A stretch of DNA of 64,000 bases from positions 643,501 through 707,500 of the forward strand of contig JAQISU010000247.1 in NCBI GenBank assembly GCA_029339505.1. The letters run 5' to 3'. Source of the stretch: Unio delphinus. Its lineage: Eukaryota > Mollusca > Bivalvia > Unionida > Unionidae. Below are positions 1 to 13,645 of the stretch, piece after piece. Under the pieces are notes generated by a model, which made no database searches, had not been told where the DNA came from, and was given only the letters and a program-made list of their open reading frames with translations. Within the stretch, counting starts at the first letter, position 1. The number at the start of each line of letters is the position of its first letter. The position numbers and the translations under genes were made by a program.

Positions 1-167
1 TTCTCTACATTGAAGACTCTCAGTGCAAAGTATTGCCTGTGAACCGTCCCAGACAGCAACTTTTTTTTGGGTGCTACGTTGTTAAGAAGATTTCTTGCTA
101 AGTAAAGTTCTAACGTTTTCTGTGCTAGTCTTTGAAAATGGTAGTACGAACGGTTCGTTTATTTCAC

Positions 168-2004
<1,837 letters not shown>

Positions 2005-2050
<46 letters not shown>
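2005..2050. repeat. (GT)n microsatellite
   Basis: A pure GT dinucleotide run of 46 bp. Confidence 0.98.
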
Positions 2051-2052
<2 letters not shown>

Positions 2053-2658
2053 AATCGTTGAACTCCATTTTTTTTTAAATAAAAGAGTACACCAATTCTT
2101 ACGCCAGTCTTGTTTGTTTGTATGCAATGTAATCATCACGTTCTATAAACTGGTTGCTGTAGGTCATGGATACAGCATGTTAGAAACAACAGTTGATAAA
2201 AGAGTGAATCTTATTCCGTGGATTGTTGGAATTTAAAATGCCTGCTTATCGTGCAGGAATACTGGGATGCATCGGTGTAATTGATATTTTAAAACGATAA
2301 ACTTAATCGAGTAGTTGTGGCGTATCATATAATACATGCAACCGCATATTAGCGGTAGTGTGACAACAGGAACAACTACTTTAATATCTGTTACGACTCT
2401 ATGGTCATAAACTAAGTAACAGAAAGAAGCAAAACCAACAAGTTTTGTAAAACTTAACTAATTTAATTATTAAAGTTAAAAAGGAAAATACTAAGAGGAA
2501 CCTACAATGATACGATTATAATAGTATGATTATAAATCCAAAGTAATCCGAAAATTTCTATTTAAGTCCAAAAGAACCGAATTATCCGAATGAAATTGAA
2601 ATTTTCAAATATGCGTATCATCATGGCATTGTCCAGAATTCCTTTAAGTAGTCCACAA

Positions 2659-2945
2659 CAGTGGCGTCGCTAGGGGGTGCGGGGGATGCGGACCGCACCG
2701 GGTGACACCATCTCAGAGGGTTGACACCAAAATGAAAAATTGTACAGAGCACACACTGCTCGGTGTAGTCGGATTTCATAGTTAATGCATGACTAGCAGG
2801 CACAGGGTGCCACCATGCAGTCTGCAGAGCGTCTGGTGCTTATTTGAATGAGATTCAGAGCTGGTCGGAGCAAAATTTGGAAGTCTGGAGGGGTGACACA
2901 ATGAGTTTACAGCACTGGGTGACACCAACCCTAGTGACGCCGCTG
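2659..2945. mobile_element. hAT-type MITE with terminal inverted repeats and 8-bp target duplication
   Basis: The left end reads CAGTGGCGTCGCTAGGG (2659-2675). The right end, read on the other strand, is CAGCGGCGTCACTAGGG (2929-2945), a match of 15 of 17. The flanks GTCCACAA (2651-2658) and GTCTACAA (2946-2953) agree at 7 of 8 positions. An 8-bp target duplication and CAGTG-like ends are typical of hAT elements. At 287 bp with no transposase frame, it must be non-autonomous. The interior is G-rich and also carries GGGTGACACCA-type repeats on both sides. Confidence 0.8.
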
Positions 2946-2953
2946 GTCTACAA

Positions 2954-3644
<691 letters not shown>

Positions 3645-3984
3645 ATACTCCTTGTATGTCCTGCCCTGTGTTGTTAGTAAATGGATGAATGTTGGTCATT
3701 TCGAAAAGCTGTGTTAAATAGTTGCTGGAGTTATACCACTGCATTTCCCTGTTTAGCATATATAGTCCAGACAGATCGGCACATGATTACGTGTCTTGTA
3801 CCACGTAATTTTCTTTTCAGTAGAAGGCAGATAAATTTCAACCTATTCCATGTCCAGCAAAGCAGACATAATATGTTAAAGATATAGTTTAAGTCAAGAC
3901 AGACTTTTAACGTGTAACGTGTAACCAATAATTTGACAATTTATAGTTTGTCCTAGCTGAGCCGATTAATAAATCCTCCTTATA

Positions 3985-4455
3985 TCCCTATAACCTCTTT
4001 ACCCTATATAACATGGATGACCCCTTAACCCTATAATCCTTTTACCCAATATAACATGGATGACCCCTTAACCCTATAGTCCTTTTACCCTATTTAACAT
4101 GGATGACCCCTTAACCCTATAACCCTTTTACCCTATTTAACATGGATGACCCCTTAACCCTATAATCCTTTTACACTATTTAACATGGATGACCCCTTAA
4201 CCCTATAATCCTTTTACCCTATATAACATGGATGACCCCTTAACCCTATAATCCTTTTACCCTATTTAACATGGATGACCCCTTAACCCTATAACCCTTT
4301 TACCCTATTTAACATGGATGACCCCTTAACCCTATAATCCTTTTACCCTATTTAACATGGATGACCCCTTAACCCTATAATCCTTTTACCCTTTATAACA
4401 TGGATGACCCCTTAACCCTATAATCCTTTTACCCTATTTAACATGGACGATCCCT
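3985..4455. repeat. 43-bp minisatellite, about 11 copies
   Basis: The core CATGGATGACCCCTTAACCC recurs about every 43 bp (first near 4013, last a variant near 4443), giving 11 copies. Copies differ by a few substitutions, for example ACCCTATATAAC against ACCCTATTTAAC. The unit contains CCTTAACCCTA, which superficially resembles telomere repeat, but the 43-bp period shows an ordinary minisatellite. Confidence 0.95.
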
Positions 4456-4924
4456 TATCCCTAACTTTAGTGAGTGCATTCAGTGTATTTCCATTAGACT
4501 ACTCTGCCAATTAAACCCAACATGTTACACTGACTGATGCATTTCTTAACTTAAATCATGCGAGACCTATGAGCCACTCTTGAGATATTACATCTTGTTC
4601 ATATACATGTAAGGATGGCGGTCTAATGTTAAATTCTCAGGAGCCATTCCCCATGTTAAATTCCATGTCGAAACTATAAACGTTTATCTTTTAACATAGG
4701 ATATCACCTTGACGCTTATTAACTCGGAATGTCTTGTTATAGGCCATACCTGCCCCCCCCCCCCCAAGTAAACCTACAGCGTTATATTCATTCCAGTTAC
4801 AGGACATGCACATTCAAAATTATACACAGTTCCCACCAAACAAATGTACCGTTACATTTCCTACCATACAGACCATCATGTGAATACCTGCATACCATTT
4901 TTAGATATATTTTAATGATGAGCG

Positions 4925-5045
4925 TCTAACGAGGCAGCTGTTGGTACCATTTGTAGAAATCCTTGGTGTATAACTCGTCTGGAGTTCGAATGCGCGACCT
5001 CCCGTATCCGATGCGGACGCTCTAACCACTAGGCTACTGGATCGT
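4925..5045 (-). mobile_element. tRNA-derived SINE fragment, family 1
   Basis: On the minus strand this starts with a tRNA-like head: an A-box-like TAGCCTAGTGGTTAGAGCG (about 5020-5037) and a B-box-like ATTCGAACTCC (about 4981-4991). The sequence 'gaggcagctg' with 'accattt' near 4930 is shared with the copies at 38047-38315 and 41630-41860, which places all three in one family. The copy is truncated and does not fold into a normal tRNA cloverleaf as read. Confidence 0.7.
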
Positions 5046-6243
5046 GGCGAATTAAATCCCAAAATAATCCTAGAATTACAGGCACAGGTCCTAATAATTT
5101 AAAGTCCTGAATTAAACTTAGTAGAAGTCTAAATTAACTTCGAATCTGAAAATGTTTATATGTATGTTTGTGGCTTGTAAAATGTTCACCTATCAACAGT
5201 TTTTGTTGAATCACAGTAATATAATTCCCGGCTTGAATGCACTTTAAATTCTAGTGAATGTCTCTGTCTAAGAATTGTATCAGATCGCTTTTGTATTTCC
5301 AGAGAAAATAAGCATTTGAATTCAATTTATTGTGTGTGGGGTTTGAATTCCAGCACTAATTAATATTGGACACAGCATATAATAAATAAAAACAATTTTT
5401 TAAAAAAAATTATCTAATGGAACAAAACCTTCTAGAATGATCCTGATGTTTACAAAATAAAAAAATATTAGTTAATATTAGAAAATCAGAACCTGGATAA
5501 TAAGAAATAAACTAAGGAAATTAAAAAACCTAGACGAAGTCCCAAATAAACTTATTTACTTCTATTAATAATAAATCTGATTTTAAACCCATACACATAT
5601 ATAATAATTTAGCTAATTATTAGTTTTTTACAGAACAAAATACAAATGTCAATTCAGGTCAAGCAGAAAATGAATTCACTTTTGGACACGATCAAGTCCA
5701 ACATATAATGCTACATCACAACCGCATATAATTAAATTTAAAATTTAAATTTAAAATTTAAAAAATCTAATTGATAAAAAAATGCCAATTAAATATAAAT
5801 AATACTTCCCTCATAAAGAAAGAGAAAGATTTTTTTTTCGCAATAAAGCTTCTATTTTTACTATACGTCAAGTATACAATTACTCAAGATGAAATTTTAT
5901 GAATGACACAAAGTATACATGAAACCGTATATTTCTATACACTATACACGTGAAAGTGCATCTGCTATTAAATTATTTTTCCCTTGATGTGTCCGATGTC
6001 AATTTTGTATTCCTGCATAAATCATAACAACACCATACTAATCTCTGATCTTTGTTTTTCGTCTTGCTAAAGAAAGTAAGGGATGCTGTGATCATCAAAC
6101 ACAATAATCGGAGAAGGGGCTTATCACGGAATAAGGCAAGAAACAACTCGGTGAAGCCTTAGAACATTTCGACTATTTCTCGTATATACGTATAACCTTA
6201 CCTAGGGTGAATAGTTGTTTCTCTAGTTAAGCAACTGAACTAA
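5046..6243. other. AT-rich sequence, no gene seen
   Basis: Very AT-rich, with short homopolymers and a small AAATTTAAA-type palindromic run near 5735-5765. The last three bases (TAA, 6241-6243) are the left target duplication of the next element. No coding or RNA feature is supported. Confidence 0.45.
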
Positions 6244-6891
6244 GGGGGCAGGGTCCAGTTTTTATGTACAAATTTAATGTCGCATGCACCTGCCTAATAT
6301 AAAAATTCATTAAAAATATAATACGCGAGTGAGGTCAAAAAGGTACATATTTCTGGATAGGTATTATGTAGTGCAACATAATCATATCACACACATGACC
6401 TGACAAGTCTACTGAAGTTCTTAGAATAAAATATTTATGTACCCCAACCCCTATTTTATACATGCATTTTTCACATCCGAAAGCCATTTTTGACAGCATG
6501 TGGTGCTCACAGTGCAAACGCAAGGCCTTTTCCTAGATGAAAATTTTGAAAAACATTGTCTACTAAATAGCTTGATGCAATTCATAATAGTTGTCATCCA
6601 TGCCGTTTTTGAGATATTCTACTTGCCTTGAACCCACGTGTCTACTGCTATGGGAGGCTAGCTCTTCTTCCTAGCCGACTATTGGTATTTCACAATCAAC
6701 ATACTGCAGAGTAACTATGGAAAGTGTACATGTATGACATCAATTTCAAGAACAACACAAGCCTGAAACACCTAGTTCAAAAATTTATCCATATCTTTAA
6801 TTATTACACAATAGTAGCTCAAAAACTCACACCATACCCTAAAGTTAAGAAATTTGCCAGGGGCCAATTTACGAAACTGGACCCTGCCACC
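6244..6891. mobile_element. Harbinger-like MITE with TAA target duplication
   Basis: The left end GGGGGCAGGGTCCAG (6244-6258) is matched at the right end, read on the other strand, by GGTGGCAGGGTCCAG (6877-6891). Weaker similarity continues inward. Both ends are flanked by TAA (6241-6243 and 6892-6894). A 3-bp TWA target duplication is characteristic of PIF/Harbinger elements. The 648-bp interior holds no recognisable transposase. A TAA flank can occur by chance in AT-rich DNA, so the superfamily call is weaker than the call that this is an inverted-repeat element. Confidence 0.65.
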
Positions 6892-7519
6892 TAACCTGTA
6901 TCTCGTCGTAGATTGCTTATGGCGAGAGACACTAAAAGCACGATATACACGGGTATTTCACCCTGACTAATGCTCGCTTTCCTCTGGACTTAGGGAAAGT
7001 ATTGTCCAATTGATACACTAGGTTTTAGATCTTGTCAAGGAGTGAATGTTCTCCATTTTTGTTCTCTAGGCATATTGGTAAGTGTTACATTTGTATTTTA
7101 TTTGAGATATGAAGCATATTCAGCTCTTAATTGTAGTATCGTAGAATGACTTGACAACTACGCAGACTTGAAACGTTATGAACTTTTTGTTACAAACTGC
7201 TATAGATTTTAATTCCGTACTTTATATATATATATATTATGACCAGTTTGCTTTCTTTGTAGCTGTCAAGGTCATAAAAGACGAAACCGCTAATTTGTAA
7301 ACTTGTGGGCATGGTGGATCCATAAAGAGTGTGAGCGGCCAATACAAGCGTGGGCCAACCCAAGAATTCGGAATAACTGTTGTTTGTCAGTGGACACAAT
7401 TGCAAGTTTTAACAGGTTTCTGAATCGTACGGCTTTCAAATGACCGAGTCGTATGAATGTTGTTTCAATTGAGTAAAAGTTTTGTAATTTTAATTGCATT
7501 AGATTATGTGAATCTTATT

Positions 7520-7675
7520 TCCATTCCATCATGTTATTTGAATTTCACATCCATTATAAGAAATTCCATGTGATTATTTCAATCTCACTTTCATTGTACG
7601 AAATTACGTGAGATTATTTCAATCTCACTTTCATTGTACGAAATTACGTGAGATTATTTGAATCTTACCGCCATA
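7520..7675. repeat. About 41-bp tandem repeat with internal palindrome
   Basis: Two to three copies of a unit containing ACGTGAGATTATTTCAATCT. Each good copy contains an 8-bp perfect inverted repeat, GTGAGATT and AATCTCAC, with a 5-nt loop. Confidence 0.85.
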
Positions 7676-7770
7676 CATTTTTATATGAACCATTTGTATT
7701 TTTCTTCCTTTGTGAATGTTTGGATAGAGTAATTGAATGATACTTATATTTTAGAGGGCGAAAGAATCAC

Positions 7771-7776
7771 TTTATT

Positions 7777-7819
<43 letters not shown>

Positions 7820-7823
7820 TTAT
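7771..7823. repeat. (TTA)n microsatellite
   Basis: A TTA/ATT trinucleotide run with a single interruption near 7798. Confidence 0.97.
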
Positions 7824-7924
7824 CCATTCACAAAATTACACCCCACAAAATTACACCTTTCATCATATTGTGTTGTGTCATTTGATCCAAGCATCCATTC
7901 AGGTCTATCCTGCTACAGGGCTAT

Positions 7925-9300
7925 ACTAATATAAGCTACAAAGTGTTGTCATGCCAACATCGGAGCCAAACGCTCCTTCTAGATTGTGGAATAATTTATC
8001 CGGTGCATATGTAATTTCTTAGAAAAATAGTACGCTCGTTGATCTACGCCAATGTTGTCTTCTTGGTTAAATATTTCTCCAACCCCATCAGTACTTGCAT
8101 CAATAGAGATTGTAAATGATTGCTCCAACCCCATCAGTATTTGCATCAATAGACATTGTAAATGACTGGAGCTGAAATAACTAGATACACTTTTAAATAT
8201 GGTTTCTAACTTGTCAAAAGCACCCTGACATTTTTGAGACCAATGAAACTTGATTTTTTTACTAACAAGATTAGTCACCTGTTTTAGTTCCTTTTCTTAT
8301 TGCTGATGATGTGATAGTTTCAGATCCCGACTATTTATAACTTTTGAAATTTGAAGATTGGCTACACCAAAGTCTGATGGCATTCCATCGCTTCAATCCT
8401 CACCGTGTGGAACGGGTACAACTAAATTCACGGCATGATGAACTTGGTTATCTCTATCAACATACCGGTCTTCTTTTAATAGTTTTACATTAAAGGAGTG
8501 CTATTATTGTAATTTAACTCTATCATTTTGTAAGGACCATCATAATTGATCTGAAGACAATTTTGAAGAATAAGACAGGACCGTATCAACCGACTGAAAA
8601 ATTCTCAATAGTTTTGTTGTATCCCAATTTAACTTCTGACTTGAAGTTGGATGCCGTATTCATGCATAACTTGCTGAAAATTTCCAGATATAAAGAAAAC
8701 ATTGAGCAGATGGGATAGATTTGGGCAAGCTAAACTGAGTATAAACAAATTATCAAAGATTTTAAAATTATTTTAGTGTTAATATTCATCAAAGAAAATG
8801 CCTCTGGGAATCGTGTTTACGAACCCATTATGGTCAATAAGTAGTACGTATTACCTAACTTTGTCTTGGGTAACGGACCGACAGTCTACAGTTATTCCAC
8901 TAAATGGTTCGTCAAATGCAAGATTAGGTTGCAGTTGCAGATGAACATTAGGTGTCTTCTGGTTGGGTTTTCCTAATTTTGGCAAGTGTGACCAGATCTA
9001 CAGTATTAACAAATACTTCTAATTTTTGGTTAATAAAGTGATTCAGGATCTTGTGAGCAGTCTTGTTGATCCCTAAATGACCAGCCAAAGGAGTTTCATG
9101 GTCCAGATTAAGAATTTCCTGCCCATACGACTTTGGAACTACAATTAAATAGTCCACTGTCCATACCTCAGTATCAAACATCTCGGGTGGTATCCATTTT
9201 TTTTAAATGATCCCATTTTCAACAAAATAACAAACAGGTACTAACATAGCTTCAGTTTGGCTAATATCATTCTGAAACAAACAGGAGATCTCGGTATTTG
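7925..9300 (-). pseudogene. Ty3/gypsy retrotransposon pol relic, integrase followed by RNase H
   Basis: This is a broken LTR-retrotransposon pol read on the minus strand. From 9181 down it shows an integrase zinc-binding region (residue runs LIVVPKSYGQEILNLDHETP and AGHLGINKTAHKILNHF). Integrase-core-like residues in shifted frames follow at about 8930-8600. From 8278 to 7979 there is the end of reverse transcriptase and the start of RNase H: FHWSQKCQGAFDKL, ISIDASTDGVGEIFNQED and YYFSKKL followed by NYSTI. Similarity continues past a stop codon to about 7925. Most of the RT core, including the catalytic YxDD region, is missing, and stops and frameshifts are frequent. The Cys pair expected in the integrase zinc finger is not visible. 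Integrase comes 5' of RNase H, as in Gmr1-like gypsy elements. A 55-bp imperfect internal duplication lies at about 8082-8172. No LTRs were seen. Confidence 0.85.
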
Positions 9301-9479
9301 GTGATCAGTAAATGTTGTTTCTCTCCCTGATTAGAATAAGAATGTGTAATAAGAGCGTCAGTTAACTGACTACCTTTCACATAAACTGCTTTCCACGCGG
9401 TTATTGGAAGTGTGAAGCAGCAATTGGAAAGTTAGTGAGCGCATAGAAAGTGGACCACAGCGTCGCCAGAACGTGGCTT

Positions 9480-9935
9480 GCCAAACCAGCTTTATGGCAG
9501 ATTTACTTACCCTCGCAAACTAAAATTTTCCATGGATGATTGGACGTGAATACAATAGACAAAGCCTACCAGGCTGATCTTTTGTTTTTTCACATGATCA
9601 GGTACACAGGCGCACGTACAAATACGCACTTATCATTGTGCGTGTTTTCAGCGGATATAAAGAATCCGAACCGTTTAAGTCCAAGGATTCAACAAGCGTC
9701 GGAGACGCATTCAAATGTATGTACGCAAGTGAATCGTTAACACGGAAGCGGCTAATGCAGGTTGACCAGGCAAATAATATTTCGGAGCCGTTGCGGAGTG
9801 CTTGACAAAATATTTTACGTGGGTTCGTTTTGGACATGTATGCATACATTGCGATCAAGCTATGTGTAGAACGGTTTAACAGTACACTTGTGGAATTATC
9901 ATTTTGGTACTAGTACACGCAGGAATTGTTGATAA
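9480..9935 (+). pseudogene. Maverick/Polinton-type integrase relic (DDE)
   Basis: One frame read from about 9618 gives KYALIIVRVFSGY, then PFKSKDSTSVGDAF, then RKRLMQVDQANNIS. After one in-frame TGA the same frame continues to KLCVERFNSTL. This matches the retroviral-type integrase core of Maverick/Polinton elements as I know the family. The probable second catalytic Asp is GAC at 9764-9766 and the Glu is GAA at 9869-9871, with 34 residues between them, close to the usual D,D35E spacing. The first catalytic Asp region further upstream is not clear. The TGA stop and degraded flanks mark it as a relic. It runs towards the polymerase relic at 12400-10340, so the two genes converge. Confidence 0.75.
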
Positions 9936-10339
9936 ATTAAGTGTGCTGTCGGACAGCAGAGCGGTCTAGCGAAGGAATGACGCGGATTCAGCCGGTTATA
10001 GCGGTGTTGAATAATCAAACCACGTATAATCTGGTTAATCAAGTTTCCGGGACTCGGCATAAACACGTACAAAATGGTTTTGTCTCTGTAGTCACTCGTG
10101 TTAGACTCGATCGGCAACAATTCGGTTCGGTTTGTGCATGTACAGGGGGAACTGAAAAGAGAACGATCTGCTACAGGCCCGGTGTTGTCTGTCTATACAC
10201 TTGCGGTTTTTCATCGAATCGACAGTCGAAACCAACAGACTACCATTTGGCGCCATTGGAAGATCAAGCATTAAAGCCTCCAATGTGGGAAGTTGTGCGT
10301 GGGAAATTACAAGTTGTTCCCATGAGCACAAATTACTGC

Positions 10340-12400
10340 CAAAGTTTATTTTGGAATCTGCACGCAAGTAGTGATTCCCGAAGAGAAATGACACCGTTTG
10401 GCATGTAGCAGGAGAAACTTACGTTGGTGCAACTATATAAATCATTGTTTCTTTGACCGAACAAGATTTACCTAGTGTGCAAATTCACGCCGTTGATGAT
10501 GATGCTCAACATTAATGTTGTGACTGCGATCTTTTGCGACCATAACCCGGGAAACTCCATTAGATTCTTGATGTTTTTGATGGTTACATCAATGGAAGTG
10601 AAGTTCCTACCACAATAAAGTTCTTGTTCAGTCTCATTCCCATGTATTCATCGATAATGCTTTTCTGTGTATTCGTCCTTCAATTTCTACACGACATTGG
10701 TATTTGGTACTGACCAGCGGATGGTCCTTCCAGTACTCCCTGATGTCAAACTCGTTCAAAAGAGATGATTCACTTAGGTCCGCATAGGTGTCATTGGTAG
10801 TGATGTCTATCTGCAACGATTCAGTATCCATGGGCAACAATTTGATGGAGTCGTAGTAAACTCCTACCCGAGCAGCTCCGACAGATCCAACACGTACGCA
10901 CAAACGTAAGTGGGTTCCTTCAACTTCAGCTTAGCTTTCTCAATAGTAATGAATCAATCATCTTATTTGACTCTAATATCATATTGGCCCTCAACCTGCA
11001 ACTTTTTGGTGGATCACTGTCCCAGAATAAGTAGACACGAGTCCATTTTCATTGATTTTCCATGGTTGTTCCGAACAAGACATTATCAGCTTGAAGTGAT
11101 TTTCTAATTCATTGATGGTCACCGTTCGCGGTTCTGTTTTCATCTTAATGTAAAGAGCCATCCACGCAAGCGAACGAAACCGGATCATGCGATGATTTTT
11201 CCACACCTGGATTTCCACCGGATCACGCGATGAATTTCCACACCTGCATTCCCAGCAATAGAAAAAACAAGTTTCCTGCGTGAACGATATAGACGAGATT
11301 GCGATACAAGCTTGAAACAAACTTGATGCAATTGGTGAACTTAACGCACTATATCATCCATGATCGAACATTGGTACTGTCAAAAACGGTTTGCGGAGCA
11401 TGGACTGCGCCTCCAAGGCTAGCGGATAATTATCATGGTCATAGTGAAGGTAGTCTGGGAGTTTCCAAATCGACTTGAAAGAATTGTTTGTATCGTATTC
11501 ACGTATGGATCTTTTCCTTCACAAGATTGATCCACTGAAACTCGCTAACGGACATCACCTAAATCATCGCTGATTTATACAGATTGTTGACGCAAGATAC
11601 ATAACGTAACTGAGGGCAGGGTCGTATCCATTTACTCGTGGGTTGACGTGTCATGGAAATACCGCCGCTGATACCATAAATATATTTTTAAAAATAATGC
11701 AACCGAGGCCATTCCAATGATAGGTAATCTGTGAAGTTGAGCATGTACACGCACATAACGGTATCACAATAAGTCGCAAATCCATTGGAAGCATCATGTA
11801 GGTACGCAAATAAATGTAGTGGTAATCACGGAGGTCTCGACAATAGAAAACGCGGACGTTATTTGTGTGCGCGTAGTAGTTGGCTGAATACTTTCTCGAG
11901 ACAGCAATGAATAAAAGGAAACCAATCATTGGCAACTGAGTTTCAGACAACTTATTCGTTTGCTAATGTATTTAATAGTGATAGATTCCTTTGTGAGACC
12001 ACAATGTCGCTGTTTGAACGAGTGATCGTACAAGTGTCGCTTCCTTCCGCCAGGTTAATGAATTTAACTAGGCTGGAATCGAGAAACTAAGCAAGTCTAT
12101 AAAATCAGCTCACCCAAATAAACTACGAATTTGTCGATGATACTTGTCGATGCTGTTGTGATTCCTTGCCGTTTTGAATGGCTGTTATATTCGTGCAGAT
12201 TTACGAGGCATAACCCAATTTCTCCTTTTGCTTATGCATCTTCGCAGATGAGAATTTTCATTCGCTAAGTGTAGCTCCTCTGTGCGTACCTGTGATGTGA
12301 CTGTGATCACGCACTTTTCCATTGTGGAGCTATAAAGCTGCTTCACAAATCCAGCAATCAGTCGCGTCAGAAAACTTGTAAATATCATTACTGGCGCCAT
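10340..12400 (-). pseudogene. Maverick/Polinton-type protein-primed DNA polymerase B relic
   Basis: Family-B DNA polymerase pieces occur in the right order on the minus strand but spread over several frames. They are a CWIC zinc-binding start (12345-12356), VRDHSHITG (12289-12314) and LRDYHYIYL (11807-11833). Then come VSEFQW (11532-11549), YPLALE (11411-11428) and KEPTYV with VLDLSELL (about 10910-10945). The last are MDTESL in place of the catalytic DTDS-type motif (10814-10831) and KDHPL (10715-10729). This succession is typical of the protein-primed polymerase of Maverick/Polinton and adintovirus-like elements. Many frameshifts, stops and the Asp-to-Glu change at MDTESL rule out function. 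The region looks less AT-rich than its neighbours. Other polymerase-B-encoding elements remain possible sources. Confidence 0.85.
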
Positions 12401-12436
12401 GATCAGGTATGCGAGTATGCAGAGCTGGTGTCGGAT

Positions 12437-12766
12437 CTATTTCACTGTAACTTTGATCAATTTAATAAACACCTCAATCGAGCACTCGCAACTGTACAAC
12501 ACGTGTATTGTAAACCGCACACATGAGAATAGTTTAGAATAACCCGCATGCGAGTTATTCAGCAGCTTGTTTTTATTCGACAGCACGACAGCTTCGATAT
12601 AAACGTTCAAGCATTCAAGTTCGCGTAAATTGTGTACTTTATTCTTCCACACTAAAAATGGACAAACACCTGGGCCATCACATGACCGAGAGCAAGTCGG
12701 ATTTACATATTTAATTTTGCAACAATTGCATTTTCCACGACATACGCCTTTGCATCCATGTCCCAA
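12437..12766 (-). CDS. Unrecognised Cys-rich open frame upstream of the polymerase relic
   Basis: A 109-codon frame on the minus strand begins with a dense Cys cluster. The spacing is C-x3-C-x3-C-x-C-C within the first 16 residues, and further Cys follow in PTCSRSCDGPGVCPF. The remainder has no pattern I know. It lies directly 5' of the polymerase relic and on the same strand, so it could be another Maverick gene, the degraded polymerase N-terminus, or chance. No signal peptide is evident. I do not assign a function. Confidence 0.3.
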   Translation of the reverse strand: MGHGCKGVCRGKCNCCKIKYVNPTCSRSCDGPGVCPFLVWKNKVHNLRELECLNVYIEAVVLSNKNKLLNNSHAGYSKLFSCVRFTIHVLYSCECSIEVFIKLIKVTVK

Positions 12767-13475
12767 TGCCAGCAGAGTTTCTATACAAAGATTTTATTCT
12801 TTAATATGAAATATTATTCATCTATCATTGATTTCATTCACTTTTTATTGATGATGCTTTTGCCATCATTTTATCTCGTACAAAGGTATCTGAAGAACTA
12901 GAAAATCTAAATGGTCAGAATTTCATGGAGCCCATCACGTGATGTGCAAAATATGGTTTTAATACTTTAAACTTATAAATCTGGATTTTGTATACTTATA
13001 AAAAAAACTATTCTTGCCATTTCCAAGATTATTAAATTTGTTTGCAAAAAAAAAAAAAAAAAAATCTTGATAGAATTTCTCTCAGGCAGTTATCACAACT
13101 TTATCAGCCATATTTTCCTTAGCATTAAACTCGACCGCATTAAATTATTTGGTGAAATTCTAATTGGGTGACATTGTCAACATGTACATTTTGGCAGCCA
13201 GGTCTAAAGTCAGATCAGCCACATTTACAATGAGGGACAACAGACTTGTCATTTGGAGAATAAAAAATATTCAAGTAAAGCCTCATGTTGATACAAGAAT
13301 TAAAATTGAAAAGCAAACGTGTTCAAAAACTTTTATTTATATTAAGAGTAAATTTTACAAAACTTTACACAAGAACAGTAACGCTTTTGACCATCATACA
13401 TGTATAACCATGGTTACAGTTCATAATATTCATTATACTGTGATGAAGAAAGTTTTCACATTGTAACTGCCATAA

Positions 13476-13611
13476 AAATATGAATCATTCCACAACACAA
13501 AATAGGACCTGATAATCTTTGTGTTGGCTTTTACACTAAGAAATATGAATCATTCCACAACACAAAATAGGACCTGATAATCATTGTGTTGGCTTTTACA
13601 CTAAGAAATAT
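13476..13611. repeat. 65-bp direct duplication
   Basis: Two nearly identical 65-bp copies start at 13476 and 13541, both opening with AAATATGAATCATTCCACAA. A partial third start follows at 13606. Confidence 0.95.
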
Positions 13612-13645
13612 GGGACCTTAAGTGTACAAAACAGCCAAAGCTCGA

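Noticed and set aside
3985..4455. Telomere-like CCCTAA sequence
   Set aside because: The TTAACCCTA words are embedded in a 43-bp unit and are not a hexamer array, so it is an ordinary minisatellite.
4980..5045. tRNA gene on the minus strand
   Set aside because: A- and B-box-like sequences are present but the arms do not pair as in a tRNA, and the downstream sequence matches two other SINE copies.
9941..10408. 155-codon plus-strand frame as a gene
   Set aside because: It overlaps the degraded ends of the integrase and polymerase relics, shows no family similarity I can see, and the less AT-rich composition there makes long chance frames likely.
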